Assembly (NCBI GenBank): GCA_035578155.1
Contig: JAPWDM010000005.1
Location: 26,162,877 to 26,226,876 of the forward strand
DNA from: Brachynemurus nebulosus
Lineage: Eukaryota; Arthropoda; Insecta; Neuroptera; Myrmeleontidae
Direction: 5' to 3'
DNA length: 64,000 nt
Positions within the stretch are counted from its first letter, which is position 1. The number at the start of each line of letters is the position of its first letter. The position numbers were made by a program, and so were the translations under genes. A model generated the notes under the pieces. The model did not search any database and had not been told where the DNA came from. It worked only from the letters and a program-made list of their open reading frames with translations. This document shows positions 33,991 to 46,480 of this stretch, in pieces.

Positions 33991-35830
33991 TTTACTGCTA
34001 GTCCCACTTCGCTCAATTTTTTATGAATCATTTTATTTATTTATTTTTATTAATTTATATACCTATACATATATTAAATTATACAAAGATATATTGAGCA
34101 TTAAATTATCAAGGTGCTTTTACAAGTGAATTTGACTTTTTTTCTCGTTCACTTTAACAAAAGTCAGTCAACGTCATACAAGAGAACCAACTTTTATACT
34201 AACTATAGTGTTTGTACTAACTATATCACTTTCATTAGAAGTGTGCAATAGATCTGTCCTTGCATTTGTTTACACTATGTATGTGACTAAACTTATACAA
34301 GTTTTCGAAAATATTCTTAACGTAATCTATGCCCAGTTTGAGCTTAACCAGGATAAATTTTCAGTCTTCTTACATTTTTAACTCAATTTATTTCAAGGCC
34401 TCTAATGACGCTACACATAATTTTTTATTGAAAAGCTGTACTTATTCACAAAAAAATTGAAAAGGAAATCAAACATCCCTTTCCACTACTCCTCTACTAC
34501 TACGGTGAAGAGGGTATTATATACTTTCCCCATTTCAAAAAAAAAGGTACGTACAGCTACGAAACGCAGATAGTATTGTATCCAGCGCACTCTACAAAAC
34601 TCATATTTACGAGTAAAACGTGCACCTATACAAAATCGTATTATGATTAAGTTGTTTCTTTTCATAAGTGAAAATTCATATCTTTCTACCCTCCCTACTC
34701 CACACCATCCCCCTCGCAAAGTTCGACACCATCCGATTATATAGAGGAGATTATTACTATAGTCCTCTGTGCACCCTCTGAATGTCGTCGTAAGCACTAA
34801 ATATTGCACATCTCCCGTAAATCGTTATGTACATACAGCAATCCCCTCTTCCCTGCACTGCCACCCCCGAAGTGAGTGTATATCCTGTGTTACCCTTATA
34901 CAATAATTAAATCCACATAGGGATTTTACAGGATAAATAAATACAGCTTTTTTTATTAATATTTTTGTTATTACGAGTTTTTTTTTATGTCCTTTAAATA
35001 GTATTTACTTTTGTAGGCCTTGTTTTATCTTTTTAAGGATTTCTCTGTATTCTGCTTTTGAATTATTAATAAGAAAGTTATTAGTGTAATTTTTATTGTT
35101 ATGTACTGTTATCCTGCAATGATTTTCCTACAGTAAAACCTGTAAAAATTATATATCTGGCTCGAAGGACCATACTGAACCATATCAAATTTATTTGGAA
35201 GGCACTGTATAAAACTTTTATTTTAACGCGCTACTGGTTCTAATGTACTTGAATATCCATTAAACTTTGTAAAGATTCTGTTATAGAAAAAATTATAGGA
35301 AATTTTGCTAAGATTTAATTTTTTGTCTCTCATAATAAGAATATAATTTGAATAAAATTGTGTAGTTATGTAAGTACTTACTGTACTGTGAAAAAAATAT
35401 TCGTATCCTATGAAAATAATTCCGAATAGATTTTACAATTGCAAAAGTGGTTCTGATTCAAGCTCGTAAAAAAAATAAAGGCAGGGCAATCTGCGGCCTT
35501 CTAAAACGTTCTATCAATTCTATCCACTAACGATACCTCTTTGTCTAAATTTTCATAAGTAGTATTCAAAGAATTACTGCGTCTTGTCCACTACTTTCAA
35601 AAAATAAACTGAAAAAAAGCATAATTAAAAACTGTTATTAACAATTAATTTACACATTGCAATGCAATTACAAAAAAAAAAAAAGTAAGAATATAAAATT
35701 ATACTTTTATATGTTATCCGTCTATAAATGTTTGCAGAAATCATCACACAGAGAATGTGTTTGTTTACTAGTCAATACCTATTTACCGTAACACCGCACA
35801 CATGTCTTCTGCTTTTATAATTCAAAAATG
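33991..35830. other. AT-rich DNA, no gene supported
   Basis: The longest frame (34486-34809, minus, 107 codons) has no recognised domain, and its Arg/Val/Phe-rich composition does not suggest a family. No repeat ends seen. Confidence 0.4.
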
Positions 35831-35839
35831 ATGCATACT

Positions 35840-36256
35840 CACAGACCAATGAACACTATTATATTATACTACTAGACAAAGCGTAAAGCCAGTTTCTAGG
35901 CATTGTTCTTGAAGCAGGTTGCAGGAGCAGCAGACGGGTGAAATTTAATGAAATAATATAATGTCAATTTTTAAGCGAATGTGACTATAATTATTGCAGC
36001 ATATAATTTGTATACATACGTATTTTGAAAATAAAGCGCATACCACTGTTTTTCTTTAAAAATTTTGCAGTTTCTTCTCAAAAAAGTAAAACTATATTAT
36101 CAATATTATATTTTGACAATAATTATTTGAAAACGTTACTACGGATACAATACATTACTATATTACAGAAGACTATTACGGTCGGAACTTGGTCGTAACT
36201 ATTTGCCTCAATTACACATTTTTATAATTAGTCTATATAATATTCACTGGTCTGTG
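35840..36256 (+). mobile_element. hAT-type MITE, copy 2
   Basis: 417 bp, direct orientation with 27882-28283 and alignable over its whole length. Same ends CACAGACCAATGAACA. Flanks TGCATACT (35832-35839) and TGCATGCC (36257-36264) agree at 6 of 8 positions, an eroded target duplication, so this copy is probably older than copy 1. Confidence 0.85.
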
Positions 36257-36264
36257 TGCATGCC

Positions 36265-36805
36265 AATAATAATTTGCATAAACACATGGTTCTTTCTGAC
36301 TACCTAATTTTGTACATTCATTGGAATGAAGTGTTTGATCAATTTTTACACTTACTGTACACATTGTATACATATAATTTCCTATATGTATTTTTTGTCG
36401 ACTTTTTTGTTCTACACAAGAAAAAAGTAAATTTTTTGGATAATTACAATTACGTTTGCTATGTATATGTTACGTTTCACCATTTCTTTTTTTTTTTCGT
36501 GTATTTTTACTCTAAGTTATATTTTTGTATTACTTAAATACGTGACCGTAGAGGGCATAACGGTAAACATAGCAACAATACCACACTTTTGATATGTTTG
36601 ATACATACATAATAATATAGATATGTGGGTTTACACTCACTAACAATTATATCGTAATATAATAAAATTGATGGATTACTATATACTATACATTTACGGG
36701 ATTGTACATTCTAATGTTATGCGCGTCATTAGGTCGAAAAATTTTGTTGATGTGTGTGTATTGTGTTTCGTTATATGAAAGACAGTTTAAAATAAAAATT
36801 AAATT
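36265..36805. other. AT-rich DNA, nothing recognised
   Basis: A 93-codon Tyr/Phe-rich plus-strand frame at 36256-36537 starts inside the preceding MITE and is judged spurious. Confidence 0.4.
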
Positions 36806-36807
36806 TA

Positions 36808-37317
36808 GTGATGAGCAAAATTAGTCTTGGTCTTGCAGTCTTGTCTTGGTCTTGTAATTTTTGCAAGACCAAGACCAAGAGCAAAACTATGTATACCAAG
36901 AGCAAGACCAAGACCAAGACTATAAGTATGGCTGCAAGACCAATACCAAGACTCAAGTGAGCAAGACCAAGACAATAGCAAGAAAAAAGCAAGACTCTTG
37001 CTAAATTATTTAAATAGTTTAAAAGTATAATTAATACCGTAAAGAGAAAATTCTGATTTTAGAAGGAAAAAATTCGTTAATAAAACCAAGACCAAGACTG
37101 CATTTTGCAAGACCAAGACCATGACTCAAACTGCTCTAGCAAGATCAAGACCAAGATTCTTAATGCAAGAACAAGACCAAGACCAAGATTCTTAATGTAA
37201 GAACAAGACCAAGACCATGACTTAAACTGCTCTAGCAAGACCAAGACCAAGATTCTTAATGCAAGAACAAGACCAAGACTTGGCAGTCTTGGTCTTGGTA
37301 TTGCATTTGCCCATCAC
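36808..37317. mobile_element. TA-flanked element built from CAAGACCAAGACC repeats
   Basis: Inverted ends GTGATGAGCAAA and, from the right, GTGATGGGCAAA, flanked by TA at 36806-36807 and 37318-37319. The interior is two fields of degenerate 6-bp units (CAAGAC/CAAGACC), inverted at the margins (GTCTTGGTCTTG). A 70 to 90-bp direct duplication includes ACTGCTCTAGCAAGA and AAGATTCTTAATGCAAGAAC. Non-coding. Confidence 0.8.
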
Positions 37318-37319
37318 TA

Positions 37320-40100
37320 ATTAAATTGTATGTTTAATGTGATATCATGTAAATAAGCTGTTAACAATTCTGTAAAATAGAGTTTACAGTGTTCAACTAA
37401 TTTGAACGAAACTCCATGGAGGCCACTATAATTGAGAAAATGGCTAGAAAAAGATGACAGTCTCAAAATACTATTTTGCGAAAAACGAATTTCAAAGTTT
37501 GGTTACAAAGTACAAAAGTGAAATTTTCAAATTTTTAAAAGGTCTATACGTTCAGAAAATGAAACACAAAAAAATCAAATTTTAAAAAACTCTAGACTAT
37601 AATACTGCCTTAAATTAATCTGGTGATTTACAAAATTACTAAATTATTTCTTTTTCTGCAGACAGACGAGATATAGAATAATATAATCCCTCTATTCTTT
37701 TCCAATATTAATCATCAATACAATCATCTCCCTTCACTTTTTCGTTTATTATTTTAAAAAAAAATTCGTTACACACCAAAGAGCACCTCCGGTACTTCCC
37801 CGAATATCAGGTGACACTATCAATTACATATGTATATACTGTCATCTCTGTTCGTCACATTACTAATAAATAATCACGGAACACCGTAGAGGAAAAAAAC
37901 AAAATCTAATGATCGCCATTATCACATAATAGAAATCTTGAGACAATAAAAATGTCAAAAACTGTTAAGTAATCATAATATCAAATGACAAAAACGATAT
38001 AAGTTGCCGTGGTGTGCTGTCGATATGTTGGGCGCTTGATTGACGGTTATTGACATCGTAGTGTATGGCTCTAATGTCGTGAGAGTATCTCAAAAGTGTA
38101 CTAACTACGGTATGGTGTATTGCCAGGTTGATTGACAACATTTGAAATGACAGGGAATTTATATCTAAAATAAATACTTTTGACTGGTTAGCGTTCAATC
38201 GACTAAATATTTTGGAAGGAATTTTATTTAATTTGTTCATTTTGGAGATGTAAAAATTACTCTGAATGATTTCTGTGTAGTAATTTGTAGGGGGGCACAT
38301 CCCAAAAGGCTAAAGAAACCAGGGAAAATGATTTTTGTGAATGATGATCTGACAAACTTACAGTTGCTTTCGGTAATAAAGAACTAAAGAACTCTTGGTT
38401 GATTTAACACTTATTTTTTGATATATTCTCGGTTAGCATGTCTACTAGAATTTTTAAAAAGTTTTTTGTAGTAAAAATCGTATGACATTCTAAATATGTA
38501 TTAAAAGACTGCAACAATACAGTTGCAGGATTCTTCCGTTCCGTTTTTAAATAGAAACCTGCTAAGAGCTGGAAGTTACTGTCAGTAACTGAATGAAAAA
38601 GGTCCAATGAAAAAGACCATTCCATTCAAAGGTTACAAAAAAATCAAAACTCACTGCGTTTTTAAGGGAAGTTTCGAAATTTTTACCTTAGTTCCCCCAA
38701 GTGGGAAAGTTGTATATCGTCACCACCCCCATTGTGGTGCCATTCTGAAAAAAAATCGATTGCCGATTAAAAGTCTTATTAGGCCTACCTTGCTGCAAAA
38801 TTTTAAAAACTTTTTGAACACTGGTAAGAGAGATAAGAATCTCTGAACAAAAAAATACTAAAAATTTAAAATTCCGCTGTCATGTAACTTATAAAAAAAA
38901 TTTTGCCCTCAAAATAATGAGAATCTTTTGTACCAACTTTCATCCAAGTATCATAATCTGCAGAAAATCGAAAATTTAAAATTTTTGGACCACTGCACAA
39001 AAAGTCATCAAAATTTCCATCATTTAATGTGCCATATATAAAATTGCTTTAAACATGGCTTCATGACTCTAGCTCCAATAGATTCATAGGTTCAGACGTA
39101 AAACCGAAAAATTTCCACAAGATTTTTTGGTTTTCTGGGTTCCTTAGGGTCGGATGCCCAAATTGGTTTGATTATCGTATTGTCCCTTCTTATAGCTATA
39201 TACCTACGCTATAGTTTTCTATATGGAGGAAAAAGGAAACATTATAAAACAATTTATTTATTAAAATATAATTCCATCCGTCATTTAACAAAAGAATTTC
39301 CAGCTTTACGACGCAAAGCTCAGATTCAATGTCTTTCTATTTTATTATCCAGTTCTTCAGTCTTCTTTTACGGTTTCCATCATATTGCAAACTCTACATG
39401 AAAAAAATCATTTCTTGAGAATATTCTAGATCTTTTTTTTGCTGTTTGTAAATTCGTGAGTTATAGTAAAAATGTTTGCAACTACAGAACAAAACAAGCG
39501 CATTGACTTCTTAATATCCCATAACTTCTTTAACTTCGTTCACAAAACAATAATACACTTATATAACATAATATCTTAGTGTATGTACAATTTATTCTTT
39601 AAATATAAAACTTGTTTAACCAGTATGTCATTCAATCTACTCTTATGGAAGTCTTTAACTAGTATTTAGAATTGTTCATACACAAGACATACATTTGAAA
39701 AAAGTTCTTTCAACAATTCACAGCAGTTTGTTTATCCTTGTGGAAAAAATTTCTCAATCGTTCAAAAGTGTATACTCAGCGTTATTTAAACTGCTCGAAA
39801 TGACCAAAGTCCGAAATGAATTACATTACGTTAAGTAACTGGAAAATCTAAATTTATACTGTCTTCGGTGATTGAATCAGCAGCCAATTTTATACTTTTC
39901 TCAAAGTATGCTGAGGGTTTTTTGATAATTCGGAATCAAATTCGTAATTTGTGATATTAAAATGACAAAATTATACCAAAAAATGTGTTTTGCAACACAA
40001 AAATTAATACTCTGCCAATCGAGCATCCTTAATTTTATCAAAAATGAAAATTTCTATGCCCAAAATTATAAATTACATGGTCTCAAACTAATTTTAACCC
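37320..40100. other. AT-rich DNA, no gene supported
   Basis: Frames at 37965-38300 and 38404-38625 (minus) and 38607-38846 and 39168-39401 (plus) were read and not recognised. They are short, isolated and lack splice context I could join. Could hide exons of an unfamiliar gene. Confidence 0.3.
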
Positions 40101-40101
40101 T

Positions 40102-40544
40102 GGATAACTAAGCCTATTTTATAGTCACGTTGTTACTAAACCTTCGTAAACGACGACACATGTTTTTTGTTTTTTCAAATCGAATGCGTTGTGTACCCCC
40201 ACTCGCCTGACGGCTCGTGGTAAGCGCACGAGATCTCGTTGTGTATGTATCGGTCCCTTAGCTTCGTGATCAATTTAAGCCTACTCGAATACCTCACTTT
40301 ACACATGCGTATCGAAAATAACTATTATAGTTCTGTAACTAAAAGAAAAACCGTTGAAATTATACAATATACAATCTAAAACAATAATACTATCCATTTC
40401 ATTGCCCAAAGTATCAAAATATACTAAGTTAAAAAAAAAAAAAAAAAAAATAAAAACATGTGTCGTCGTCAAATTTACGAAGGTTTAGTAACCGCGTGAC
40501 TTATAAAATGATGCGTCGTCAAAATGGCGAAGGTTTAGTTATCT
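40102..40544. mobile_element. Inverted-repeat element around poly(A), ~443 bp
   Basis: GGATAACTAAGCC and TTACTAAACCTTCGTAAACG at the left recur inverted at the right. The right side has the CTAAACCTTCG/GACGACG block twice, the left only once. A 22-A run near 40432-40450 sits off-centre. Confidence 0.65.
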
Positions 40545-40594
40545 AGGCTTAATAGACGTAATGACTCAAACCACGACTCGAATTTTATCTTTTT

Positions 40595-40717
40595 AGTCGA
40601 ATTTTCTCCGAAAAATTAGACTTATACAGTCTATACGATAAGAGCTGCGAGAGGCGAGACCAGGGGCGCTATCCGTTTTCGGACCCGTAGAACACGATTA
40701 TGTAAAAAAAAAAGATG

Positions 40718-40792
<75 letters not shown>

Positions 40793-41905
40793 CCCGCAAC
40801 CTTTTAATATGTGTAGGGCCCCCCTATGGAAGTTAAGAGATGAAATTTGGTAAGTGGGGCTTATTCCGATGCACAACAATACTATCAAAGTGGGGTCAAA
40901 TTTTGGGCAAATTTTTTTTCGGACCCGACCTTTAAGGGGGTGGTGGGGGGCGGAAAAGCAATAAAACTTTTCCAAATCGGTTTTAAATAATGTTTCGGTT
41001 AATTATCTACAACATATCCAAAATTCAGCTTCCTAGGATGATATGGTGGGAGTAGAGGGGGGAAAAACTATTTTCGCTGGATCTAACAGGCCCCCAGCCC
41101 CCCAGAATTAACGTAGAGGGTTGAAATTTGGTGTGTTGATAAAGCTCGTACCTAGGTTGTGCTTTTTGGAGGTTTTAATATTTTACCCCCACCCCCCTCA
41201 TTTTTAAGCTACAATTTCATGCATTTTCGACGTTTTCGAAGTTTGTACCACTCGCACAGGTCACCCGAATAAACCTAGAGGGCTGAAATTTTGTATTCGG
41301 ATTGAGTTAGTATCAAGGGGGTGCCTTTTGGGGGTCTCGACTTTTAACCCCAACCCCCACCATTTTTATACCCAAAAGAACATGATTTTTCTTGTTTTTT
41401 AACAGTTTCGTTCGGGTCAAAATCTCCCCAAATAAACCTAGAGGGCTGAAATTTGGTGTACAGGTTAAGCTAATAGCCAGACACTGTTTTTTGGAGGTTT
41501 CAACTTTTAACCCTTACCCCCACGATTTTTACGCCAATATTTCCTTAATTTTTTTGCTTGTTTTCTAACACGTCTAGAGACTCCATAAGGAAACCTAGAG
41601 GGCTGAAATTTTGTACGTGTATTCAGTTAGTATCCAGCAAGTACCTTTTAGTGAGTCCACATTACTTTTCCCCCCACTTCTTCCATTTTTACATCGGAAT
41701 TGAATGCTATTGTTAAATGTGTTTTAAATGCATTACTTTTATTGTAAATACAAGTAGGCGAATAGTAATTTTAAAAAATTTAAAAAAAAGTGAATACAAT
41801 TTTTTAACAAATGAAATACATACATATTAAGTAATTTGCAAATGTTATTAAAGTCACTGTTTATTTATTTATTTAATTATTATTTAGGAATTTTGGATTT
41901 TTATT
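40595..41905 (+). repeat. Long unit A
   Basis: Carries the longest (TA)n tract (about 40722-40788) of the three units. Downstream are about five ~155-bp sub-repeats marked by AGAGGGTTGAAATTTGG or CCTAGAGGGCTGAAATTT at about 41113, 41273, 41438 and 41586, each with a CCCC-rich segment. Minus-strand frames across it repeat in every unit because of the sequence identity, not because of coding. Confidence 0.9.
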
Positions 41906-43170
41906 AGTCGAATTTTCTCCGAAAAATTAGACTTATACAGTCTATACGATAAGAGCTGCGAGAGGCGAGACCAGGGGCGCTATCCGTTTTCGGACCCGTA
42001 GAACACGATTATGTAAAAAAAAAAGATGTCTGATATATATATATATATATATATTTTCCCGCAACCTTTTAATATGTGTAGGGCCCCCCTATGGAAGTTA
42101 AGAGATGAGATTTGGTAAGTGGGGCTTATTCCGATGCACAACAATACTATCAAAGTGGGGTCAAATTTTGGGCAAATTTTTTTTCGGACCCGACCTTTAA
42201 GGGGGTGGTGGGGGGCGGAAAAGCAATAAAACTTTTCCAAATCGGTTTTAAATAATGTTTCGGTCAATTATCTACAACATATCCAAAATTCAGCTTCCTA
42301 GGATGATATGGTGGGAGTAGAGGGGGGAAAAACGATTTTCGCTGGATCTAACAGGCCCCCAGCCCCCCAGAATTAACGTAGAGGGTTGAAATTTGGTGTG
42401 TTGATAAAGCTCGTACCTAGGTTGTGCTTTTTGGAGGTTTTAATATTTTACCCCCACCCCCCTCATTTTTAAGCTACAATTTCATGCATTTTCGACGTTT
42501 TCGAAGTTTGTACCACTCGCACAGGTCACCCGAATAAACCTAGAGGGCTGAAATTTTGTATTCGGATTGAGTTAGTATCAAGGGGGTGCCTTTTGGGGGT
42601 CTCGACTTTTAACCCCAACCCCCACCATTTTTATACCCAAAAGAACATGATTTTTCTTGTTTTTTAACAGTTTCGTTCGGGTCAAAATCTCCCCAAATAA
42701 ACCTAGAGGGCTGAAATTTGGTGTACAGGTTAAGCTAATAGCCAGACACTGTTTTTTGGAGGTTTCAACTTTTAACCCTTACCCCCACGATTTTTACGCC
42801 AATATTTCCTTAATTTTTTTGCTTGTTTTCTAACACGTCTAGAGACTCCATAAGGAAACCTAGAGGGCTGAAATTTTGTACGTGTATTCAGTTAGTATCC
42901 AGCAAGTACCTTTTAGTGAGTCCACATTACTTTTCCCCCCACTTCTTCCATTTTTACATCGGAATTGAATGCTATTGTTAAATGTGTTTTAAATGCATTA
43001 CTTTTATTGTAAATACAAGTAGGCGAATAGTAATTTTAAAAAATTTAAAAAAAAGTGAATACAATTTTTTAACAAATGAAATACATACATATTAAGTAAT
43101 TTGCAAATGTTATTAAAGTCACTGTTTATTTATTTATTTAATTATTATTTAGGAATTTTGGATTTTTATT
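41906..43170 (+). repeat. Long unit B
   Basis: Same as unit A apart from a shorter (TA)n tract and a few single-base differences (for example GAGATGAGATTTGG instead of GAGATGAAATTTGG near 42104). Confidence 0.9.
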
Positions 43171-44437
43171 AGTCGAATTTTCTCCGAAAAATTAGACTTA
43201 TACAGTCTATACGATAAGAGCTGCGAGAGGCGAGACCAGGGGCGCTATCCGTTTTCGGACCCGTAGAACACGATTATGTAAAAAAAAAAGATGTCTGATA
43301 TATATATATATATATATATATTTTCCCGCAACCTTTTAATATGTGTAGGGCCCCCCTATGGAAGTTAAGAGATGAGATTTGGTAAGTGGGGCTTATTCCG
43401 ATGCACAACAATACTATCAAAGTGGGGTCAAATTTTGGGCAAATTTTTTTTCGGACCCGACCTTTAAGGGGGTGGTGGGGGGCGGAAAAGCAATAAAACT
43501 TTTCCAAATCGGTTTTAAATAATGTTTCGGTCAATTATCTACAACATATCCAAAATTCAGCTTCCTAGGATGATATGGTGGGAGTAGAGGGGGGAAAAAC
43601 GATTTTCGCTGGATCTAACAGGCCCCCAGCCCCCCAGAATTAACGTAGAGGGTTGAAATTTGGTGTGTTGATAAAGCTCGTACCTAGGTTGTGCTTTTTG
43701 GAGGTTTTAATATTTTACCCCCACCCCCCTCATTTTTAAGCTACAATTTCATGCATTTTCGACGTTTTCGAAGTTTGTACCACTCGCACAGGTCACCCGA
43801 ATAAACCTAGAGGGCTGAAATTTTGTATTCGGATTGAGTTAGTATCAAGGGGGTGCCTTTTGGGGGTCTCGACTTTTAACCCCTACCCCCACCATTTTTA
43901 TACCCAAAAGAACATGATTTTTCTTGTTTTTTAACAGTTTCGTTCGGGTCAAAATCTCCCCAAATAAACCTAAAGGGCTGAAATTTGGTGTACAGGTTAA
44001 GCTAATAGCCAGACACTGTTTTTTGGAGGTTTCAACTTTTAACCCTTACCCCCACGATTTTTACGCCAATATTTCCTTAATTTTTTTGCTTGTTTTCTAA
44101 CACGTCTAGAGACTCCATAAGGAAACCTAGAGGGCTGAAATTTTGTACGAGTATTCAGTTAGTATCCAGCTAGTATCTTTTAGTGAGTCCACATTACTTT
44201 TCCCCCCACTTCTTCCATTTTTACATCGGAATTGAATGCTATTGTTAAATGTGTTTTAAATGCATTACTTTTATTGTAAATACAAGTAGGCGAATAGTAA
44301 TTTTAAAAAATTTAAAAAAAAGTGAATACAATTTTTTAACAAATGAAATACATACATATTAAGTAATTTGCAAATGTTATTAAAGTCACTGTTTATTTAT
44401 TTATTTAATTATTATTTAGGAATTTTGGATTTTTATT
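43171..44437 (+). repeat. Long unit C
   Basis: Shares unit B's variants (GAGATGAGATTTGG, CGGTCAATTATC) and has a few of its own (CCTAAAGGGCTG, CCAGCTAGTATC), so B and C are closest relatives. Confidence 0.9.
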
Positions 44438-45206
44438 ATTTATAAAATAGAAATTTTGGATTTTTTTGGAAAGAAAAAATATCTTCATAAAAGCCTTCCA
44501 GTTTACTATTTAAGTTCCTTTTTTAATATTTAAAAGTAAAACACAAAGGGAATTGGCGGATAAGCATGGATAGAAATGCCCTCGTACGAATTGTGTTGGC
44601 TTTTTCCCTGTTAACTTCTATCGGCACAAAATTGAAATTTACTGAGATTCAGCCCTTAAAAACTTAAAATCTTTTTATAAAGCCCCGATCAACCGGACAC
44701 TCATTATCAGTTTTGAAACCACCAAAATTACAAATCGCTTGTGGACTTTCAATTATATTTCGCTTGTAGACACTCAATACCGAAGAAATAATTTTTTATT
44801 TTTTTTATTTTTTATTTATTTATTTTTTTTTTTTTTGAAAGAAAAAATATCTTTATAAAGGCCTTCCAGTTTACTATTTAAGGTCCTTTTTTAATATTTA
44901 AAACTAAAACATAAAGGCAATTAGCGGATAAACATGGGCAGGAATGCCCTCGTACGAATTGTGTTGTTTTTTTTTCTGCTACCTGTTTTCGGCACAAAAT
45001 TGAAATTTACTGAGATACAGCCCTTAAATACTTAAAACCTTTTTTTAAAGCCTCGATCAGCCGAACACTCATCACCAGTTTTGAAACCAACAAAATGACA
45101 ATTCGGTTGTAGACTTTCAATCACATTTCGCTTGTAAACATTCAATACCGAAGATGAAGGAGAAAATTCGACTACCGTGATGGGGCCCCGCTGCTCACGG
45201 CGTTTT
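44438..45206 (+). repeat. Short unit D1 (two ~325-bp halves, 3' hairpin)
   Basis: Made of two diverged halves, each with GCCTTCCAGTTTACTATTTA and GAATGCCCTCGTACGAATTG, separated by a T-rich stretch. Ends with GGAGAAAATTCGACTA and the hairpin CCGTGA (45175-45180) / TCACGG (45195-45200). Confidence 0.9.
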
Positions 45207-45987
45207 ATTTATAAAATAGAAATTTTGGATTTTTTTGGAAAGAAAAAATATCTTCATAAAAGCCTTCCAGTTTACTATTTAAGTTCCTTTTTTAATATTT
45301 AAAAGTAAAACACAAAGGCAATTGGCGGATAAGCATGGATAGAAATGCCCTCGTACGAATTGTGTTGGCTTTTTCCCTGTTAACTTCTATCGGCACAAAA
45401 TTGAAATTTACTGAGATTCAGCCCTTAAAAACTTAAAATCTTTTTATAAAGCCCCGATCAACCGGACACTCATTATCAGTTTTGAAACCACCAAAATTAC
45501 AAATCGCTTGTGGACTTTCAATTATATTTCGCTTGTAGACACTCAATACCGAAGAAATAATTTTTTATTTTTTTTATTTTTTATTTATTTATTTATTTTT
45601 TTTTTTTTTTTTTTTTTGAAAGAAAAAATATCTTTATAAAGGCCTTCCAGTTTACTATTTAAGGTCCTTTTTTAATATTTAAAACTAAAACATAAAGGCA
45701 ATTAGCGGATAAACATGGGCAGGAATGCCCTCGTACGAATTGTGTTGGTTTTTTTTCTGCTACCTGTTTTCGGCACAAAATTGAAATTTACTGAGATACA
45801 GCCCTTAAATACTTAAAACCTTTTTTTAAAGCCTCGATCAGCCGAACACTCATCACCAGTTTTGAAACCAACAAAATGACAATTCGGTTGTAGACTTTCA
45901 ATCACATTTCGCTTGTAAACATTCAATACCGAAGATGAAGGAGAAAATTCGACTACCGTGATGGGGCCCCGCTGCTCACGGCGTTTT
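45207..45987 (+). repeat. Short unit D2
   Basis: Near-identical to D1 at an offset of 769 bp, differing mainly in the T-run length and single bases. Hairpin stems at 45956-45961 and 45976-45981. Confidence 0.9.
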
Positions 45988-46004
45988 TTTAACTTAAATG
46001 ATAT

Positions 46005-46480
46005 TAAAAAGGTTTTGTGATGAAGTCTGGGTAATTCAGGGTCAAATTTTTCATTTCTGTAATCAATATTACCGAATTGCATCAAAAAAATTTTTTTTAC
46101 AATCCTACTTCATTTATTTCGTTAAAAATAAAAAGAGCGGCCCGAAAAACTTACGGTCCCACATATATATCAGTCTTTTATCCGTGAACTTTTATAAACC
46201 TTATGATCTACAGCTACCTTTATGATGTCACGGGGACAACTTTTTATATTTTTTAATATAATAGTACTGACGGTAAAACGGATTTTTGATGGTTTGGTGA
46301 CCGAATTTAGGTAATTCAGGGTCAACATTTTCATTTATGCTAGTAAACTGACCAAATTAAATGAAGAAATAAGACTTCTTACAAAAAAGTTTAATTGTTT
46401 AGCACGTTATACGCGGTTATTTTTATGAAAATTGAAACAATCGGTTCGAAAAATCTGTAATTCAATAAAATTTTTAGGTT
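46005..46480 (+). repeat. Diverged direct duplication next to the array
   Basis: Words such as GGTAATTCAGGGTCAA followed by TTTTCATTT recur about 280 bp apart (46030 and 46311), with looser similarity around them. May be an older, decayed tandem unit. Confidence 0.45.

Larger units (their letters stand above)
40595..45987 (+). mobile_element. Helentron-like tandem array, 5.4 kb
   Basis: Three near-identical ~1.27-kb units are followed by two near-identical ~0.77-kb units. Each long unit begins TAGTCGAATTTTCTCC. Each short unit ends with its complement GGAGAAAATTCGACTA followed at once by a hairpin (CCGTGA ... TCACGG, loop with GGGGCCCC) and a T-rich edge. Subterminal inverted repeats with a 3' hairpin and internal ~155-bp tandem monomers are the known plan of Helentron/DINE-type rolling-circle transposons. 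No Rep/helicase is present, so it would be non-autonomous. Confidence 0.7.

Noticed and set aside
34486..34809. 107-codon minus-strand frame
   Set aside because: No recognisable family and no supporting context; length expected by chance across 64 kb.
37965..38300. 111-codon minus-strand frame
   Set aside because: Unrecognised; could be a decayed exon but no splice sites or neighbouring coding could be joined.
40631..43534. Three similar minus-strand open frames with Ile-Tyr runs
   Set aside because: They are translations of the tandem array, with Ile-Tyr coming from (TA)n. Similarity between them reflects DNA duplication; no domain.
40595..45987. LTR retrotransposon with long direct repeats
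   Set aside because: No TG...CA ends, primer-binding site, polypurine tract or gag/pol frame. Three adjacent units with hairpin-ended partners fit a Helentron-like array better.
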